Below, one piece after another: positions 45,026 to 53,920 of a stretch of DNA of 64,000 bases. How positions within the stretch are numbered: the first letter of the stretch is position 1; each line of letters opens with the position of its first letter. The translations under genes were made by a program, and so were the position numbers. The notes under the pieces were generated by a model. It saw nothing but the letters and a program-made list of their open reading frames with translations. It searched no databases and was not told the DNA's origin. Origin of the DNA: CAYQQU01 sp964419545 (GTDB lineage Bacteria > Bacteroidota > Bacteroidia > Chitinophagales > Saprospiraceae); assembly GCA_964419545.1 (NCBI GenBank), contig CAYQQU010000031.1:1-64000 (forward strand), read 5' to 3'.

Positions 45026-45733
45026 ATGAATCTGTTTTTTACCCGCGATATCGACGGCGAGCGACTGCGTCTTCCCGAGGAGGAGGCGCGCCATGCGGTG
45101 CAGGTGCTGCGCCTGCGCCCCGGAGACGCCTTGCTGGCTACCGACGGGCAGGGCCGCTTTTTCGAGGCGGTGGTCGAAAAAGCGGATAAAAAAGGGCTCG
45201 AAGCGCGGATCCAGCTGGTGCGCGAAGGGGAGGGGCGCCGCGATTTTAATGTCCACCTGGCGGTGGCGCCTACCAAAAACATCAATCGCTACGAGTGGTT
45301 TTTGGAAAAAGCTACGGAAATCGGGGTCGACCGCATCACGCCCTTGCATTGCGCCCGTTCCGAGCGTACGCGCCTGCGCTCCGACCGGCTGGAGCGCGTG
45401 TTGCTGGCCGCCGCCAAGCAGTCGTTGAAGGCTTACCTGCCCGTTCTCGACCCGCCCGCGCCCTTCGCCGAATGGCTGACCCGGGCGGAAAGGCTGCCCG
45501 CGCAACGCTTCATCGCCTACATCGATCCGGACGTTACCGAAACTTTAAAACACAACTATTCCCCCGGAGCCGACGTTTGCATTTTGATCGGGCCGGAAGG
45601 GGATTTCAGCCCGGAGGAGGTGGCCCTGGCCCGCGCAACCGGCTTCCGGCCGGTGAGTCTGGGCCCCAGCCGGCTGCGGACCGAGACGGCCGCCCTGGTG
45701 GCTTGCCACACCATCCATTTGTTGAATCAATAG
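45026..45733 (+). CDS. rsmE: 16S rRNA (uracil1498-N3)-methyltransferase
   Basis: SPOUT-class methyltransferase of 235 residues, methylates U1498 of 16S rRNA with SAM. N-terminal PUA-like domain (EEARHAVQVLRLRPGDALLATDGQG). The C-terminal trefoil knot has FLEKATEIGVDRITPLHCARSERT, CILIGPEGDFSPEEV and SLGPSRLRTETAALV. Full-length and intact. The DUF4159 gene follows after 8 bases. Confidence 0.96.
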   Translation: MNLFFTRDIDGERLRLPEEEARHAVQVLRLRPGDALLATDGQGRFFEAVVEKADKKGLEARIQLVREGEGRRDFNVHLAVAPTKNINRYEWFLEKATEIGVDRITPLHCARSERTRLRSDRLERVLLAAAKQSLKAYLPVLDPPAPFAEWLTRAERLPAQRFIAYIDPDVTETLKHNYSPGADVCILIGPEGDFSPEEVALARATGFRPVSLGPSRLRTETAALVACHTIHLLNQ

Positions 45734-45741
45734 AGTATCCG

Positions 45742-46404
45742 ATGAAGCGTTTGTTTGTTTTCCTGTCTCTCGCCTTTTGGAGCCTGGCGTTTACCACGCC
45801 AACCGCTCCGCCCACCCTGAAGATGGCTTTGCTGAAGTACAACGGCGGCGGCGACTGGTACGCCAACCCGACCTCGCTGCCCAACCTGGCGCGCTTTTGC
45901 AACGATGAGCTGAACACCAACTTCGATCCCGATTTTGCTACCGTCGAGGTGGGCAGCGCCGATCTTTTCAATTATCCTTTCGTGCATATGACCGGGCATG
46001 GCAACGTCGTCTTTTCGGATGCCGAAGCGGAAAACCTGCGCAACTACCTCATCGCCGGCGGTTTTTTGCACATCGACGACAACTACGGGATGGACCCTTA
46101 CGTGCGCGTAGCGATGAAGCAGGTATTCCCCGAACAGGAGTTTATCGAACTGCCCTTCGAGCACGAGGTCTACCGGCAAAAGTTCGAATTCAAAAACGGC
46201 CTACCCAAAATCCACGAACACGACCAACAGCCGCCCCAGGGGTTCGGCCTCTTCTGGGAAGGGCGGCTGGTCTGTTTCTATACTTACGAATGCGACCTCG
46301 GCGACGGCTGGGAAGACCCGGACGTGCATAACGACCCCCCGGCGGTGCGGCTACAGGCCCTGCGGATGGGAGCCAACCTGGTGCAGTACGCTTTTCAGCA
46401 ATAG
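45742..46404 (+). CDS. DUF4159 domain protein
   Basis: Exported protein of 220 residues: signal peptide (RLFVFLSLAFWSLAFTTP), then a DUF4159 domain with KYNGGGDWYANPTSLPNL, PFVHMTGHGNVVFSDAEAENLRNYLIAGGFLHIDDNYG, LFWEGRLVCFYTYECDLGDGWED. The fold resembles class I glutamine amidotransferases, but no enzymatic role is established for the family. Immediately downstream of rsmE. Confidence 0.85.
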   Translation: MKRLFVFLSLAFWSLAFTTPTAPPTLKMALLKYNGGGDWYANPTSLPNLARFCNDELNTNFDPDFATVEVGSADLFNYPFVHMTGHGNVVFSDAEAENLRNYLIAGGFLHIDDNYGMDPYVRVAMKQVFPEQEFIELPFEHEVYRQKFEFKNGLPKIHEHDQQPPQGFGLFWEGRLVCFYTYECDLGDGWEDPDVHNDPPAVRLQALRMGANLVQYAFQQ

Positions 46405-46425
46405 CATCCCGTAAATAGTGAGTGG

Positions 46426-46641
46426 TCAGTTCCAGACGATATTCCGGCTACGCTTGAGGTAGCGGCGGATGTTGAGCCAGAAAGCAACGAAAAGGTAGAA
46501 GATGATCGGGGAACCCAACCCGACGAAAGAGATGTAGATGAAATACACCCGAACGCTTGCCGAGGCAATACCCATTTTAGCGCCGAGGTAATTGCAAACG
46601 CCGAATGCCGATCGTTCCAGAAGGTTTTTTACTTGGTTCAT
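46426..46641 (-). CDS. PspC-domain protein
   Basis: A 71-residue PspC-type protein. Cytoplasmic N-terminus NQVKNLLERSAFGVCNYLGAKMGIASASVR carries the domain motif, followed by one hydrophobic stretch (VYFIYISFVGLGSPIIFYLFVAFW) and a basic tail. Inner-membrane stress proteins of this family bind other phage-shock components; here no pspA/B is nearby. ATG 46641 is chosen over the longer open frame. Convergent with the DUF4159 gene. Confidence 0.8.
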   Translation of the reverse strand: MNQVKNLLERSAFGVCNYLGAKMGIASASVRVYFIYISFVGLGSPIIFYLFVAFWLNIRRYLKRSRNIVWN

Positions 46642-46832
46642 GCGCCAGTCGTTTTTACGAATGGGAAGAAAACAAAATAAAAACAAAATGGATCGTAAAG
46701 ATACGCCCATTTTTTTACGAAATCAGGAATTTTTTGGAGGCCGGCGGTAGGGCGCCGGCCTCCGGGTGTTTTGCAGGCGGAATTATTCGTGCGAAATGCG
46801 TTCCGGGGGACTTGGATATGCAGGGGTATTCA

Positions 46833-47324
46833 TCAGTAGAGGCTGCTCACCGCTACTTCTACGTCTTCTTCGATCTTGAGCAATTCGGAGTACAACAACA
46901 AGCGGTCGCCGTCGGCGAGGTATTCGAGTCGGACCCGGTAGGCGCCGGCTTTGCCGTAGGCATGCCGGTAGGTGTCGTCCTCCAGCAGGATCGACTGCCC
47001 GTCTCCCAGGTCGAGTAGGTAGCGCTGGCCGGCCCGGAAGCCGGATAGCTTGAACGTGAGGGTGGCGTCTACTTCGGGGACGCCTTCGATGTGCAGTTGT
47101 GTCGCAGGGGGATCGTCGTGCGTGGGGTCGTCGGTAATCAGGGGCGTCGTTTCGGTAACTTCCCAATCGTGGAGCGTGTCGTCGGGCAGCGCGCCTTTAT
47201 CCGGGCTGAAAAAGTAAAGGGCGCCGCACAGGCCGCAGAGGAACAAAGCAAGTAAAAAGAGGTTTTCAAGGGTTTTGGGGCTCTTGTTTTGGTTTTTGTG
47301 TTTCACAGCGCTAGAGTTTTGCAA
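46833..47324 (-). CDS. Membrane-anchored protein with PKD-like beta domain
   Basis: 163 residues by the longest frame, opening with TTG; a GTG start at codon 7 is an alternative and I cannot decide. One transmembrane helix (about residues 21-40, NLFLLALFLCGLCGALYFF) is followed by an acidic linker and a beta domain, PEVDATLTFKLSGFRAGQRYLLDLGDGQS...TYRHAYGKAGAYRVRLEYL, that fits the PKD/CARDB fold. It faces the periplasm. No function assigned. Confidence 0.6.
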   Translation of the reverse strand: MQNSSAVKHKNQNKSPKTLENLFLLALFLCGLCGALYFFSPDKGALPDDTLHDWEVTETTPLITDDPTHDDPPATQLHIEGVPEVDATLTFKLSGFRAGQRYLLDLGDGQSILLEDDTYRHAYGKAGAYRVRLEYLADGDRLLLYSELLKIEEDVEVAVSSLY

Positions 47325-47952
47325 GGGAAACCCTGGCCTACCGCCCGTCGGCAGTATGCAGCAAAAGATCAGGCAAAGGGTGTCCGGTCCATCCTGAAGG
47401 GGAACAGTCAGGACAGGGCGTAGGGGTAGCCTTTTAAAGCAGGGTGCTTGGGTTTAAAAAAAATGTTTTTTCACCTTTCGACCGGGCCGATGTTAAAGTA
47501 GGTAAAGCATCGGGCAGTCGTGATTCTTGCCAATAAAAGTGGCTTTTCCGAACTTGTTAAATGGAAAATCAGGATGGCGGACGTGGCTCACAGTCCGCCC
47601 AGGGGCGGTGTGGTAAAAGTTTTAGCATAGTGTTTCAGTTTAGTGCGAAAATCGAAATCAGGGCTAATATCTATAAAATATATTATAGAATCTAATATGT
47701 CGGAATTTTTTTTCCGATTTTTTCCCTTTTCACTGAATTAAAGGCAAGGACCGTGCCAAATTGATTAGCAAAATACTATGTGTGTGAAAAAAATTTAATA
47801 GGATGGGTCGTCCTTCAGCTGTCGTCGGTTTGAAGTATTGTTCTACTCCCGTTCGGATGGAACGGGAGATCGGCAGAACCTTTCGCGCGCAGTGGTATAA
47901 CGCCAATTTTTTGTTAATTTTGCGCAACTTCGTTAAGGATGCAGGTAGATCT
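47325..47952. other. 628-base divergent intergenic region
   Basis: Lies between the minus-strand PKD-like gene and the plus-strand DUF3298-like gene. Contents: a 7-bp inverted repeat GGCGGAC/GTCCGCC (47576-47599), an AT-rich palindrome TCTATAA/TTATAGA (47670-47689), a CGGAA/TTCCG hairpin with T-run (47701-47716), and a TAATTTTG -7 box at 47915-47922 for the next gene. No open frame with coding character. Confidence 0.5.
47915..47922 (+). promoter_or_regulatory. -7 element upstream of the DUF3298-like gene
   Basis: TAATTTTG, exact match to TAnnTTTG, 31 bases before the ATG at 47953. The -33 region lacks a clear TTTG. Confidence 0.4.
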
Positions 47953-48762
47953 ATGGAAAAGTGGCGTTTTTTCTCATGGTGGTTGTTTCTTCTCGTATTC
48001 CTTCCGGGTTGCGCACAGGATGGCAGCAGTCTGCAAGGGTTTACCACCCGGCCCGGTATCGAATTCCGGCCCTTCCACTTTGAACGTTCCCTGCCCGATT
48101 GCGCTACTGACACCTTACATTGCGTTCGCGTGAAAGTCGCCCTGCCCCACGCCGCCGGCGCGGCCGACTCGGTGGCCGACCGGATCAACGACACTCTGAC
48201 TTCCTACCTGCACCACGCCCTCGCCATCTTTGACCGGCGGGTGCCGGAGCTTCCCGAACTGACGGCTTTCGCCGCCGAGCAACTCTTCTCCGAATACCGC
48301 GCAATCAACGACCAACAAGCCGGCTACGCGCTGCCTTGGTGGGTCGACGTGCAGGGGCGCGTGCGCTGGCAGAACGAACACATCGCCTCCATCGAGCTGG
48401 TGCACAACGCTTACTTCGGCGGAGCGCACCCCAACGAGACCACCACTTTCTTTAATTTCGATCTGCGTACGGGGCGCGTACTCGATTGGACCGATGTAGT
48501 GGTGGATGCACAACTGCTGCAAAGAAAAGTCGAAGCCAAATTCCGAAGCGTACGGGAAGTACCGTCCGACGCCCTGCTGCAGGACGCCGGCTTTTTCTGG
48601 GAGTCGCCCTTCCGGCTGCCCGAAAATTTTGCACTCGACCCCGAGGGCTTGCTGCTGTATTATAATACCTACGAGGCCGGTGCTTTTGCGTTGGGGCCGA
48701 CGTATTTTTCCTTATCTTTCGACGAACTGGAAGGGGCGGTTTCGCTCGCCAAACTAAAATAA
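47953..48762 (+). CDS. DUF3298/DUF4163-type lipoprotein (RsiV-like)
   Basis: A 269-residue predicted lipoprotein (LPGC near residue 20). The mature part has the DUF4163 helical segment (YLHHALAIFDRRVPELPELTAFAAEQLFSEYR) and the DUF3298 region with HNAYFGGAHPNETTTFFNFDLRTGRVLDWTDV and FALDPEGLLLYYNTYEAGAFALGPTYFSLSFDEL. Related domains occur in lysozyme-inhibiting anti-sigma factors such as RsiV. Eight bases separate it from the META gene, with which it probably forms an operon. Confidence 0.75.
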   Translation: MEKWRFFSWWLFLLVFLPGCAQDGSSLQGFTTRPGIEFRPFHFERSLPDCATDTLHCVRVKVALPHAAGAADSVADRINDTLTSYLHHALAIFDRRVPELPELTAFAAEQLFSEYRAINDQQAGYALPWWVDVQGRVRWQNEHIASIELVHNAYFGGAHPNETTTFFNFDLRTGRVLDWTDVVVDAQLLQRKVEAKFRSVREVPSDALLQDAGFFWESPFRLPENFALDPEGLLLYYNTYEAGAFALGPTYFSLSFDELEGAVSLAKLK

Positions 48763-48770
48763 TTACCGAT

Positions 48771-49334
48771 ATGCAGTATTTTCGCTTGTTGGTCTGCTGC
48801 AGTTGCCTGACGCTGCTGCTGGGATGTACTGATCAGCCGAATAATTCCAATCCGCCCACGGAAACTCCGGCGCCCGACACAACTAAGGTCGTCAAACCGA
48901 CGACGCCTCCGGATACGACGACCCGGCCGCCCGAACCCGAACCGCCCATGCCGCTGGCCGACCGCGAGTGGACCCTGCAGCGGTATACCCTGGAAGGGAA
49001 GGAGTACGAACCGATCGACGATGCCCAGGCGGTGCTCAGTTTCTCCCGGGGGCAGCTTTTCGGCACGACCGGATGCAACGACCTCAGAGCCGACTACGAT
49101 TGGGACGGCGACCGGGCATTAAAATTCGGGACCATCAGCACGACCAAGAAGATGTGCCCAAGCTTTATGGTGCAGGAGCGACGATTACTGACGCTATTGG
49201 AAAATACCGAGCGCTTCAATATTCTCAGCAAACGGTATATGGAGCTGATCGGCTCCAACGGCAAATTGGTATTGATCGCCGAACGCCCGCTCGACTACGA
49301 GCCGGAACCTAAAAAAGATGCCGGACCAGAATAA
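48771..49334 (+). CDS. META-domain lipoprotein (HslJ-like)
   Basis: A 187-residue lipoprotein (LLLGC). A Pro/Thr-rich spacer (about 25-65) is followed by one META domain, REWTLQRYTLEGKEYEP, AVLSFSRGQLFGTTGCNDLRADYDWDGD, ALKFGTISTTKKMCPSF, LVLIAERPL. META/HslJ proteins are envelope-associated and have been linked with drug resistance and motility. It overlaps the next gene by 17 bases, indicating translational coupling. Confidence 0.85.
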   Translation: MQYFRLLVCCSCLTLLLGCTDQPNNSNPPTETPAPDTTKVVKPTTPPDTTTRPPEPEPPMPLADREWTLQRYTLEGKEYEPIDDAQAVLSFSRGQLFGTTGCNDLRADYDWDGDRALKFGTISTTKKMCPSFMVQERRLLTLLENTERFNILSKRYMELIGSNGKLVLIAERPLDYEPEPKKDAGPE

Positions 49335-51024
49335 TCGCTTCCCGACGTTCTGGTGGCTGGCCGGGCTGTGGCTGGGGGTGAATCTGCTACAAGCTGCTTT
49401 TACCGAACTCGATCCGGATGAAGCGTACTACTGGATGTACGCCCAAGAGCTCGCCTGGGGTTATTTCGACCATCCCCCGGCGATTGCGCTGCTGATCTGG
49501 CTGGGCGAACGGTTGTTCAGCGGAGAATTGGCCGTGCGCCTGGGCGTCGTACTGCTGCAAACCGCCAGTTTCTGGTTCCTATGGGATCTGGCGGGCCGCC
49601 CCCGCGACGGGGCCGGCGGCCTGCTGCTGATCGCCTTACTGGCGGCTATGCCCATGTTACAGGTCTACGGGTTTATCGCTACGCCCGACGGCCCTTTGCT
49701 TTTTTTTACGATCTTCTTCTTCTGGGTATACCGCCGTTATCTGCAACGCGATTCGTGGCTGAATGCCGCCCTGCTGGCCGGTGCGATGGCTGCCTTGCTG
49801 TACAGCAAATACCACGGTTTGCTGGTGATCGGTTTTACCGCCCTGTCCAATGTAAACCTTTGGCGGCGCCCTTCCTTTTACGTTGCGGGCGTGGGCGGCG
49901 TATTGCTCTTTTTGCCTCATCTGTACTGGCAGCACCTTAACGATTTTCCGTCTTTTCGCTATCACCTGGTAGGGCGCGACGATCCTTACGAGCTGAAGCA
50001 TACGGCGACCTACCTGGTCAACCAGCTTTTGATCTTCAACCCGTTGCTGGCGCCGCTCTGGTGGTTGGCGCTCCGGCGTTCTTTCCGGAAGGAGGATCCC
50101 GAAAGCCGGGCATGGTACTTTAACCTCTTCGGGTTCTGGCTTTTCTTTTTCCTGATGACTTTCAAAGGGCATGCCGAGCCCCAATGGACGGCTGTCCTTA
50201 GCGTACCGCTGGTTTTGCTGACCTACCGGTACGCCCGGAAGGACGGAAAAACGGCCCGGTGGGTGCGTCGGATCGGCGCCGCCTCGGTTCTGCTTTTCCT
50301 GCTGGGGCGGCTTACCCTGGTTGTTCCTCAGCTGGCTTTTCGCTTCAATAAAGAATTCCACCGTCAGGCCTGGACGCAAGAACTGGCAGACCGCGCTGCG
50401 GGCCGGCCCCTGGTCTTTCAGGATTCCTATCGCGACGCTTCCAAATACGCCTTTTACACCGGCGAGCCGGCTTATACGTTCACGGATAAAGACTACCGGC
50501 GCAATCAGTTCGATATCTGGAATCTCGAGCGTCGCCTGCACAACCAAAAAGTGCTGATCGCCGGCCATAAAGGCAAAGGCTGGCCCTGCGCCGGCTGCGA
50601 GCGCGTCGACCTGTCGGGAAACAAAAGTTACCAGCTGAAATGGGCGGAAAGCTTGCAGATTGTCCAAAAAGTGGAAATGCGCGTGGATTCTTTTCCGGCA
50701 ACCCTGAATAAAGAGGAACCGGCCCTGCTCTCCGGCCGGCTGATCAATCCTTATGACCATGCCGTCGATCGCACTCAGGGCAATATGCCGATCACCCTCG
50801 TGGCGCTCTGGTACGGCGCTGGGGAAGACGCGGCCGCAATGAGCCCCGCCCGGCTGCTGGCGCCCCCCGGAGAGATCCCCGCGAAGGACACGCTGGCGTT
50901 ACAGGTGCAACTTACCCCGCCCGACACGCTGGCGCTCGGGCGCTATTCGCTTATCCTCGGTTGGCGTACGGGCGACCTTCCTCCTGCACAGAACAGCAAT
51001 CCCATTGTCGTCAGGCTACGGTAG
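49318..51024 (+). CDS. GT39-type (ArnT/PMT-like) membrane glycosyltransferase
   Basis: 568 residues, polyprenyl-linked sugar transferase of the PMT_2/ArnT type. ELDPDEAYYWMYAQELAWGYFDHPP holds the catalytic first-loop acidic motif. About ten transmembrane helices follow (up to around residue 340), with a C-terminal soluble domain containing CAGCERVDLSGNKSY and a beta-rich tail. Substrate is unknown; such enzymes modify envelope glycans or proteins. The start ATG lies inside the META gene. Confidence 0.85.
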   Translation: MPDQNNRFPTFWWLAGLWLGVNLLQAAFTELDPDEAYYWMYAQELAWGYFDHPPAIALLIWLGERLFSGELAVRLGVVLLQTASFWFLWDLAGRPRDGAGGLLLIALLAAMPMLQVYGFIATPDGPLLFFTIFFFWVYRRYLQRDSWLNAALLAGAMAALLYSKYHGLLVIGFTALSNVNLWRRPSFYVAGVGGVLLFLPHLYWQHLNDFPSFRYHLVGRDDPYELKHTATYLVNQLLIFNPLLAPLWWLALRRSFRKEDPESRAWYFNLFGFWLFFFLMTFKGHAEPQWTAVLSVPLVLLTYRYARKDGKTARWVRRIGAASVLLFLLGRLTLVVPQLAFRFNKEFHRQAWTQELADRAAGRPLVFQDSYRDASKYAFYTGEPAYTFTDKDYRRNQFDIWNLERRLHNQKVLIAGHKGKGWPCAGCERVDLSGNKSYQLKWAESLQIVQKVEMRVDSFPATLNKEEPALLSGRLINPYDHAVDRTQGNMPITLVALWYGAGEDAAAMSPARLLAPPGEIPAKDTLALQVQLTPPDTLALGRYSLILGWRTGDLPPAQNSNPIVVRLR

Positions 51025-51044
51025 CTGCTAGAAAACAAGCAGCA

Positions 51045-51875
51045 CTAGTCTTCTTCCAGGTGCAGCACCATCAGCGGTTGTTGGGTGTGCAGCACCATAT
51101 CGCGGGTTTGGCTTTTGTCGAAAATAGACGTCCAGAAGGAGTGGCGGCAATTGACCATGACAACCAGGTCGACCGGATGGTTTCGGGTATACGCGTTCAG
51201 TCCTTCAGTGACCGATTCGCCGGCCACTTCTTCGATCTCGAAAGCGAAGGAGGGCTCGCCTTTTTCGAACAATTCTTCGAAGATCTGCTCTTTAGTCTTT
51301 TGAAAATCGTCGCGACCGCTGGTGCGCACGTGCACAAAGTGGATATTGGCGTTGAACGGCCGGTTGAAATCCATGAGGTCTTCCAGCATATCGTCATCCG
51401 CCGATTCGTAATTGCTGGCGTAGAGGATGTGGTGAAAGGGTTGGAAGGCGACGCTGCCGGGAACCAGAATGACCGGGCAGTTTGCGCCCTTGGTCACCGC
51501 GGTGGAGACCGATCCGAAAAGCCGGTTGATGACCCCCGACTGGCCGGTGGTGCCCATGATAATGAGGTCTTCTTTGGCCGCTTTGCGGTTTATTTCTTCG
51601 GCGGCGAAACCGACCAGCAGTTCTTTTGCTATTTCCAGGTCGGGCAGGTCCGGCAAACGCTGTTCTTCGATAAACCGGTCCAGCATCTCCTCCCGGATCT
51701 TCATAAATTCCGTGATCGGGGGGGCGAAGTTGGGGTATTCCGATTCGACCTGGGGCATAAAGACGTGCACCACTTCGATGCGGGATTGCCCGAGGTAGGC
51801 GGCAAACTGCTGTGCGTAACGAAAAGCGTTCTGCGCGGTTTCGGAAAAGTCGGTAGGCAAAATTATTTTTTTCAT
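51045..51875 (-). CDS. Universal stress protein, two UspA domains
   Basis: A 276-residue UspA-family protein. First domain (about 1-145): KKIILPTDFSETAQNAFRYA and GTTGQSGVINRLFGSVSTAVTKGANCPVILVP, which includes the ATP-binding G-2x-G-9x-G(S/T) pattern. The second domain (about 150-276) is more degenerate and ends HTQQPLMVLHLEED. Cytoplasmic stress-associated nucleotide-binding protein. Convergent with the GT39 gene. Confidence 0.92.
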   Translation of the reverse strand: MKKIILPTDFSETAQNAFRYAQQFAAYLGQSRIEVVHVFMPQVESEYPNFAPPITEFMKIREEMLDRFIEEQRLPDLPDLEIAKELLVGFAAEEINRKAAKEDLIIMGTTGQSGVINRLFGSVSTAVTKGANCPVILVPGSVAFQPFHHILYASNYESADDDMLEDLMDFNRPFNANIHFVHVRTSGRDDFQKTKEQIFEELFEKGEPSFAFEIEEVAGESVTEGLNAYTRNHPVDLVVMVNCRHSFWTSIFDKSQTRDMVLHTQQPLMVLHLEED

Positions 51876-51977
51876 AACTTCTTACAGGCTGATCTCATTC
51901 AAAATGACACCAAAGTTAAAGGTTGTGAATGATATTGATCATTTTAGGGGAATGACTTTTATCAAGCGGAATCGGGA

Positions 51978-52811
51978 TCAAAGCAAGCCCAGCCGCCAGG
52001 GTTTCCAGCGGGCCGGAGCCAGGCACAGGTGCTGCGGCCGGCGGATCTCCCGGCGAAAGAAGAGGACGCCGCAGTGAAACAGATCGACTGAAGCACGCAC
52101 GCGGGGATGGCGGATCATTTGTCGCCAGGCTCGCTGCATGGCGGCCGACCAGTGGATGTCGGCGACGACAAAAATGCTGTCGTTGTGGGCCTGCTCCAGG
52201 CAACGCCGGAAGTATTGCATGCTGGCGCCTTCGCGGTGGTCGCCGTCCAGGTAAAGGTAATCGAGGGGGGCGGAGTCGTTCAGGAACTGGTCGAGCGCCT
52301 GCGAAAAAGAAGTATTGAGCAGGGATACGTTGTTTGCCTGGAGGTATTGCAGATGGCGCTGAGCTTCCCGGGCGGTGGCCGGGCAACCCTCCACAGTGGT
52401 GAGATGGCAGGTGCGGCAGGCCGCCGACTGGTAGATGGCGGAAATGCCGAGCGAGGCGCCCAGTTCCAGCATACGCGCCGGCTTGTACCGGTGAACGATG
52501 CGAAAAAGCGCGGCGCCGAGGGCGGGCGAGACGGCCGAATAGCGGGCCAGGCTGGCGATGCTGCGGCGGACGGCGGGGCGCACCAGCGACCCGGCGCCGA
52601 GGTCCGTCACCTGTATTTCGCGGGTCTCGTTACTCAGTTGCCGGCGGAGCACCGCTACCTGGCTGAATACGTAGAAGTGGCGACGGTCTTCCAGCACGTG
52701 CAGCGCAAAGTCGTACAAAAAAGGCGCCTGCAGATCGTAAATGGTGCGAGCGCGCCAGTAGTAGACCAGCCAACGGAAAAACAAACGGAGGTGCAGGGTG
52801 ATCAGGCGCAT
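51978..52811 (-). CDS. Class I SAM-dependent methyltransferase
   Basis: A 277-residue protein with a Rossmann-type methyltransferase core: MLELGASLGISAIY (motif I at about 133-146), HLTTVEGCPATAREAQRHL, and LDYLYLDGDHREGASMQYF (DGDH motif). N-terminal part is basic and helical. Substrate is not predictable; the fold also matches O-methyltransferase-like proteins. Follows the DUF6089 gene by 16 bases on the same strand. Confidence 0.82.
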   Translation of the reverse strand: MRLITLHLRLFFRWLVYYWRARTIYDLQAPFLYDFALHVLEDRRHFYVFSQVAVLRRQLSNETREIQVTDLGAGSLVRPAVRRSIASLARYSAVSPALGAALFRIVHRYKPARMLELGASLGISAIYQSAACRTCHLTTVEGCPATAREAQRHLQYLQANNVSLLNTSFSQALDQFLNDSAPLDYLYLDGDHREGASMQYFRRCLEQAHNDSIFVVADIHWSAAMQRAWRQMIRHPRVRASVDLFHCGVLFFRREIRRPQHLCLAPARWKPWRLGLL

Positions 52812-52827
52812 GGTATTTTTCCGGCCA

Positions 52828-53679
52828 CTAATTGTAGCATCCTCTGCGCTTGCGGCCCCGTGAGCGGGAGCCGACCAGGCCGTTGTCCATAAAATTGTAG
52901 GAGATGGTCACGCCCGCGATGAAATACCAGTCGCTGCCGGTATCGTCGCCGCGGGGCGTGCCGGTGACGATGTCTACGGGGTCGGTTTCGAGCTGCCGGA
53001 TGGCCAGGTTGGCGGCTTCTTCTCCTTTGGCGGCCAGCAGGGTTTCGTAGGCGACGTAGGTGGTGCTGACGTCGTCGAGGTAGTCCGTAAAGGTCTTGCG
53101 GGCGCCGATCTCCAATCCGATGTTCCAACTGTCGTTGAGTGCGTATTTAAGGCCGATGCCGAAGGGAACGGCAAACTGCACCAATTGGTATGGCGCGGGC
53201 CGGCCGGGCAGGCCCTGGCCTTCGGTGCCGAGAGGCTGCAACGCCACCGTGGCGCCGGCAAATTCTGTTCTGGGGTTAAAACGAAAGCCTGCTACCCCGG
53301 CAAAAAGGTACGGTGAAAAAGTGCGGCTCAGGGCGTAAGGCTGGTAGCCGAGCAGGTTGAACTCTCCGGTGAGCGAGATTTCGTAAATGCTGGAGCGGAA
53401 GCTGAGGTTGCGCTGTCGGATCGCCGGATCGGAAGCGTTGGCGTCAAAGCCGCGTACAGAAGCATACTGCAGGCCAAGGCGAACGGCAACAAAGTCGTTT
53501 AGATTATAACGGCCGAAAAGACCACCCGAAAAACCGGTCTCGCTCAAAATGACGCGCGACGAATTTTCCGAAAGATCGCCCAGGTAGTTCGAACCGCCCA
53601 GCATCAGGCCGGCTTCCAGGTGCTGCGCGGCCGTCCAGAACGGAAGACAGGCAAAGATCAGCAGGATGAGGTTTCGCAT
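52828..53679 (-). CDS. DUF6089-family outer-membrane barrel protein
   Basis: A 283-residue exported beta-barrel. Signal peptide ends WTAAQ. LEAGLMLGGSNYLGDLSE is the family's first strand, followed by repeated Gly/aromatic barrel strands (VRLGLQYASV, FSPYLFAGVAGFRFNP, GIGLKYALNDSWNIGLEIGARKTFTDYLDDVSTTY, WYFIAGVTISYNF). No function has been assigned to this Bacteroidota family. The tail is basic (SRSRGRKRRGCYN). Confidence 0.88.
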   Translation of the reverse strand: MRNLILLIFACLPFWTAAQHLEAGLMLGGSNYLGDLSENSSRVILSETGFSGGLFGRYNLNDFVAVRLGLQYASVRGFDANASDPAIRQRNLSFRSSIYEISLTGEFNLLGYQPYALSRTFSPYLFAGVAGFRFNPRTEFAGATVALQPLGTEGQGLPGRPAPYQLVQFAVPFGIGLKYALNDSWNIGLEIGARKTFTDYLDDVSTTYVAYETLLAAKGEEAANLAIRQLETDPVDIVTGTPRGDDTGSDWYFIAGVTISYNFMDNGLVGSRSRGRKRRGCYN

Positions 53680-53920
53680 AACAGGAGTATTTATTCGGAT
53701 CGAGAACTCAAATTTCGCAATATAAACGGATTGTAAAAGCGTTTATTCGGTGGTTTTCCACATTTTTGACCCCTTGAGGAAAATAATTTCTGCCTATCTT
53801 CGCTTATTATTTGGATCGTTATTTTTCGCCAAAACGTAAATACCATCCGCCGCACACCTAAATGCCCGTCATCGAAAGCTCTCGTATTTCACGAATATTC
53901 AAATTAGTAAAAGACTCAAA

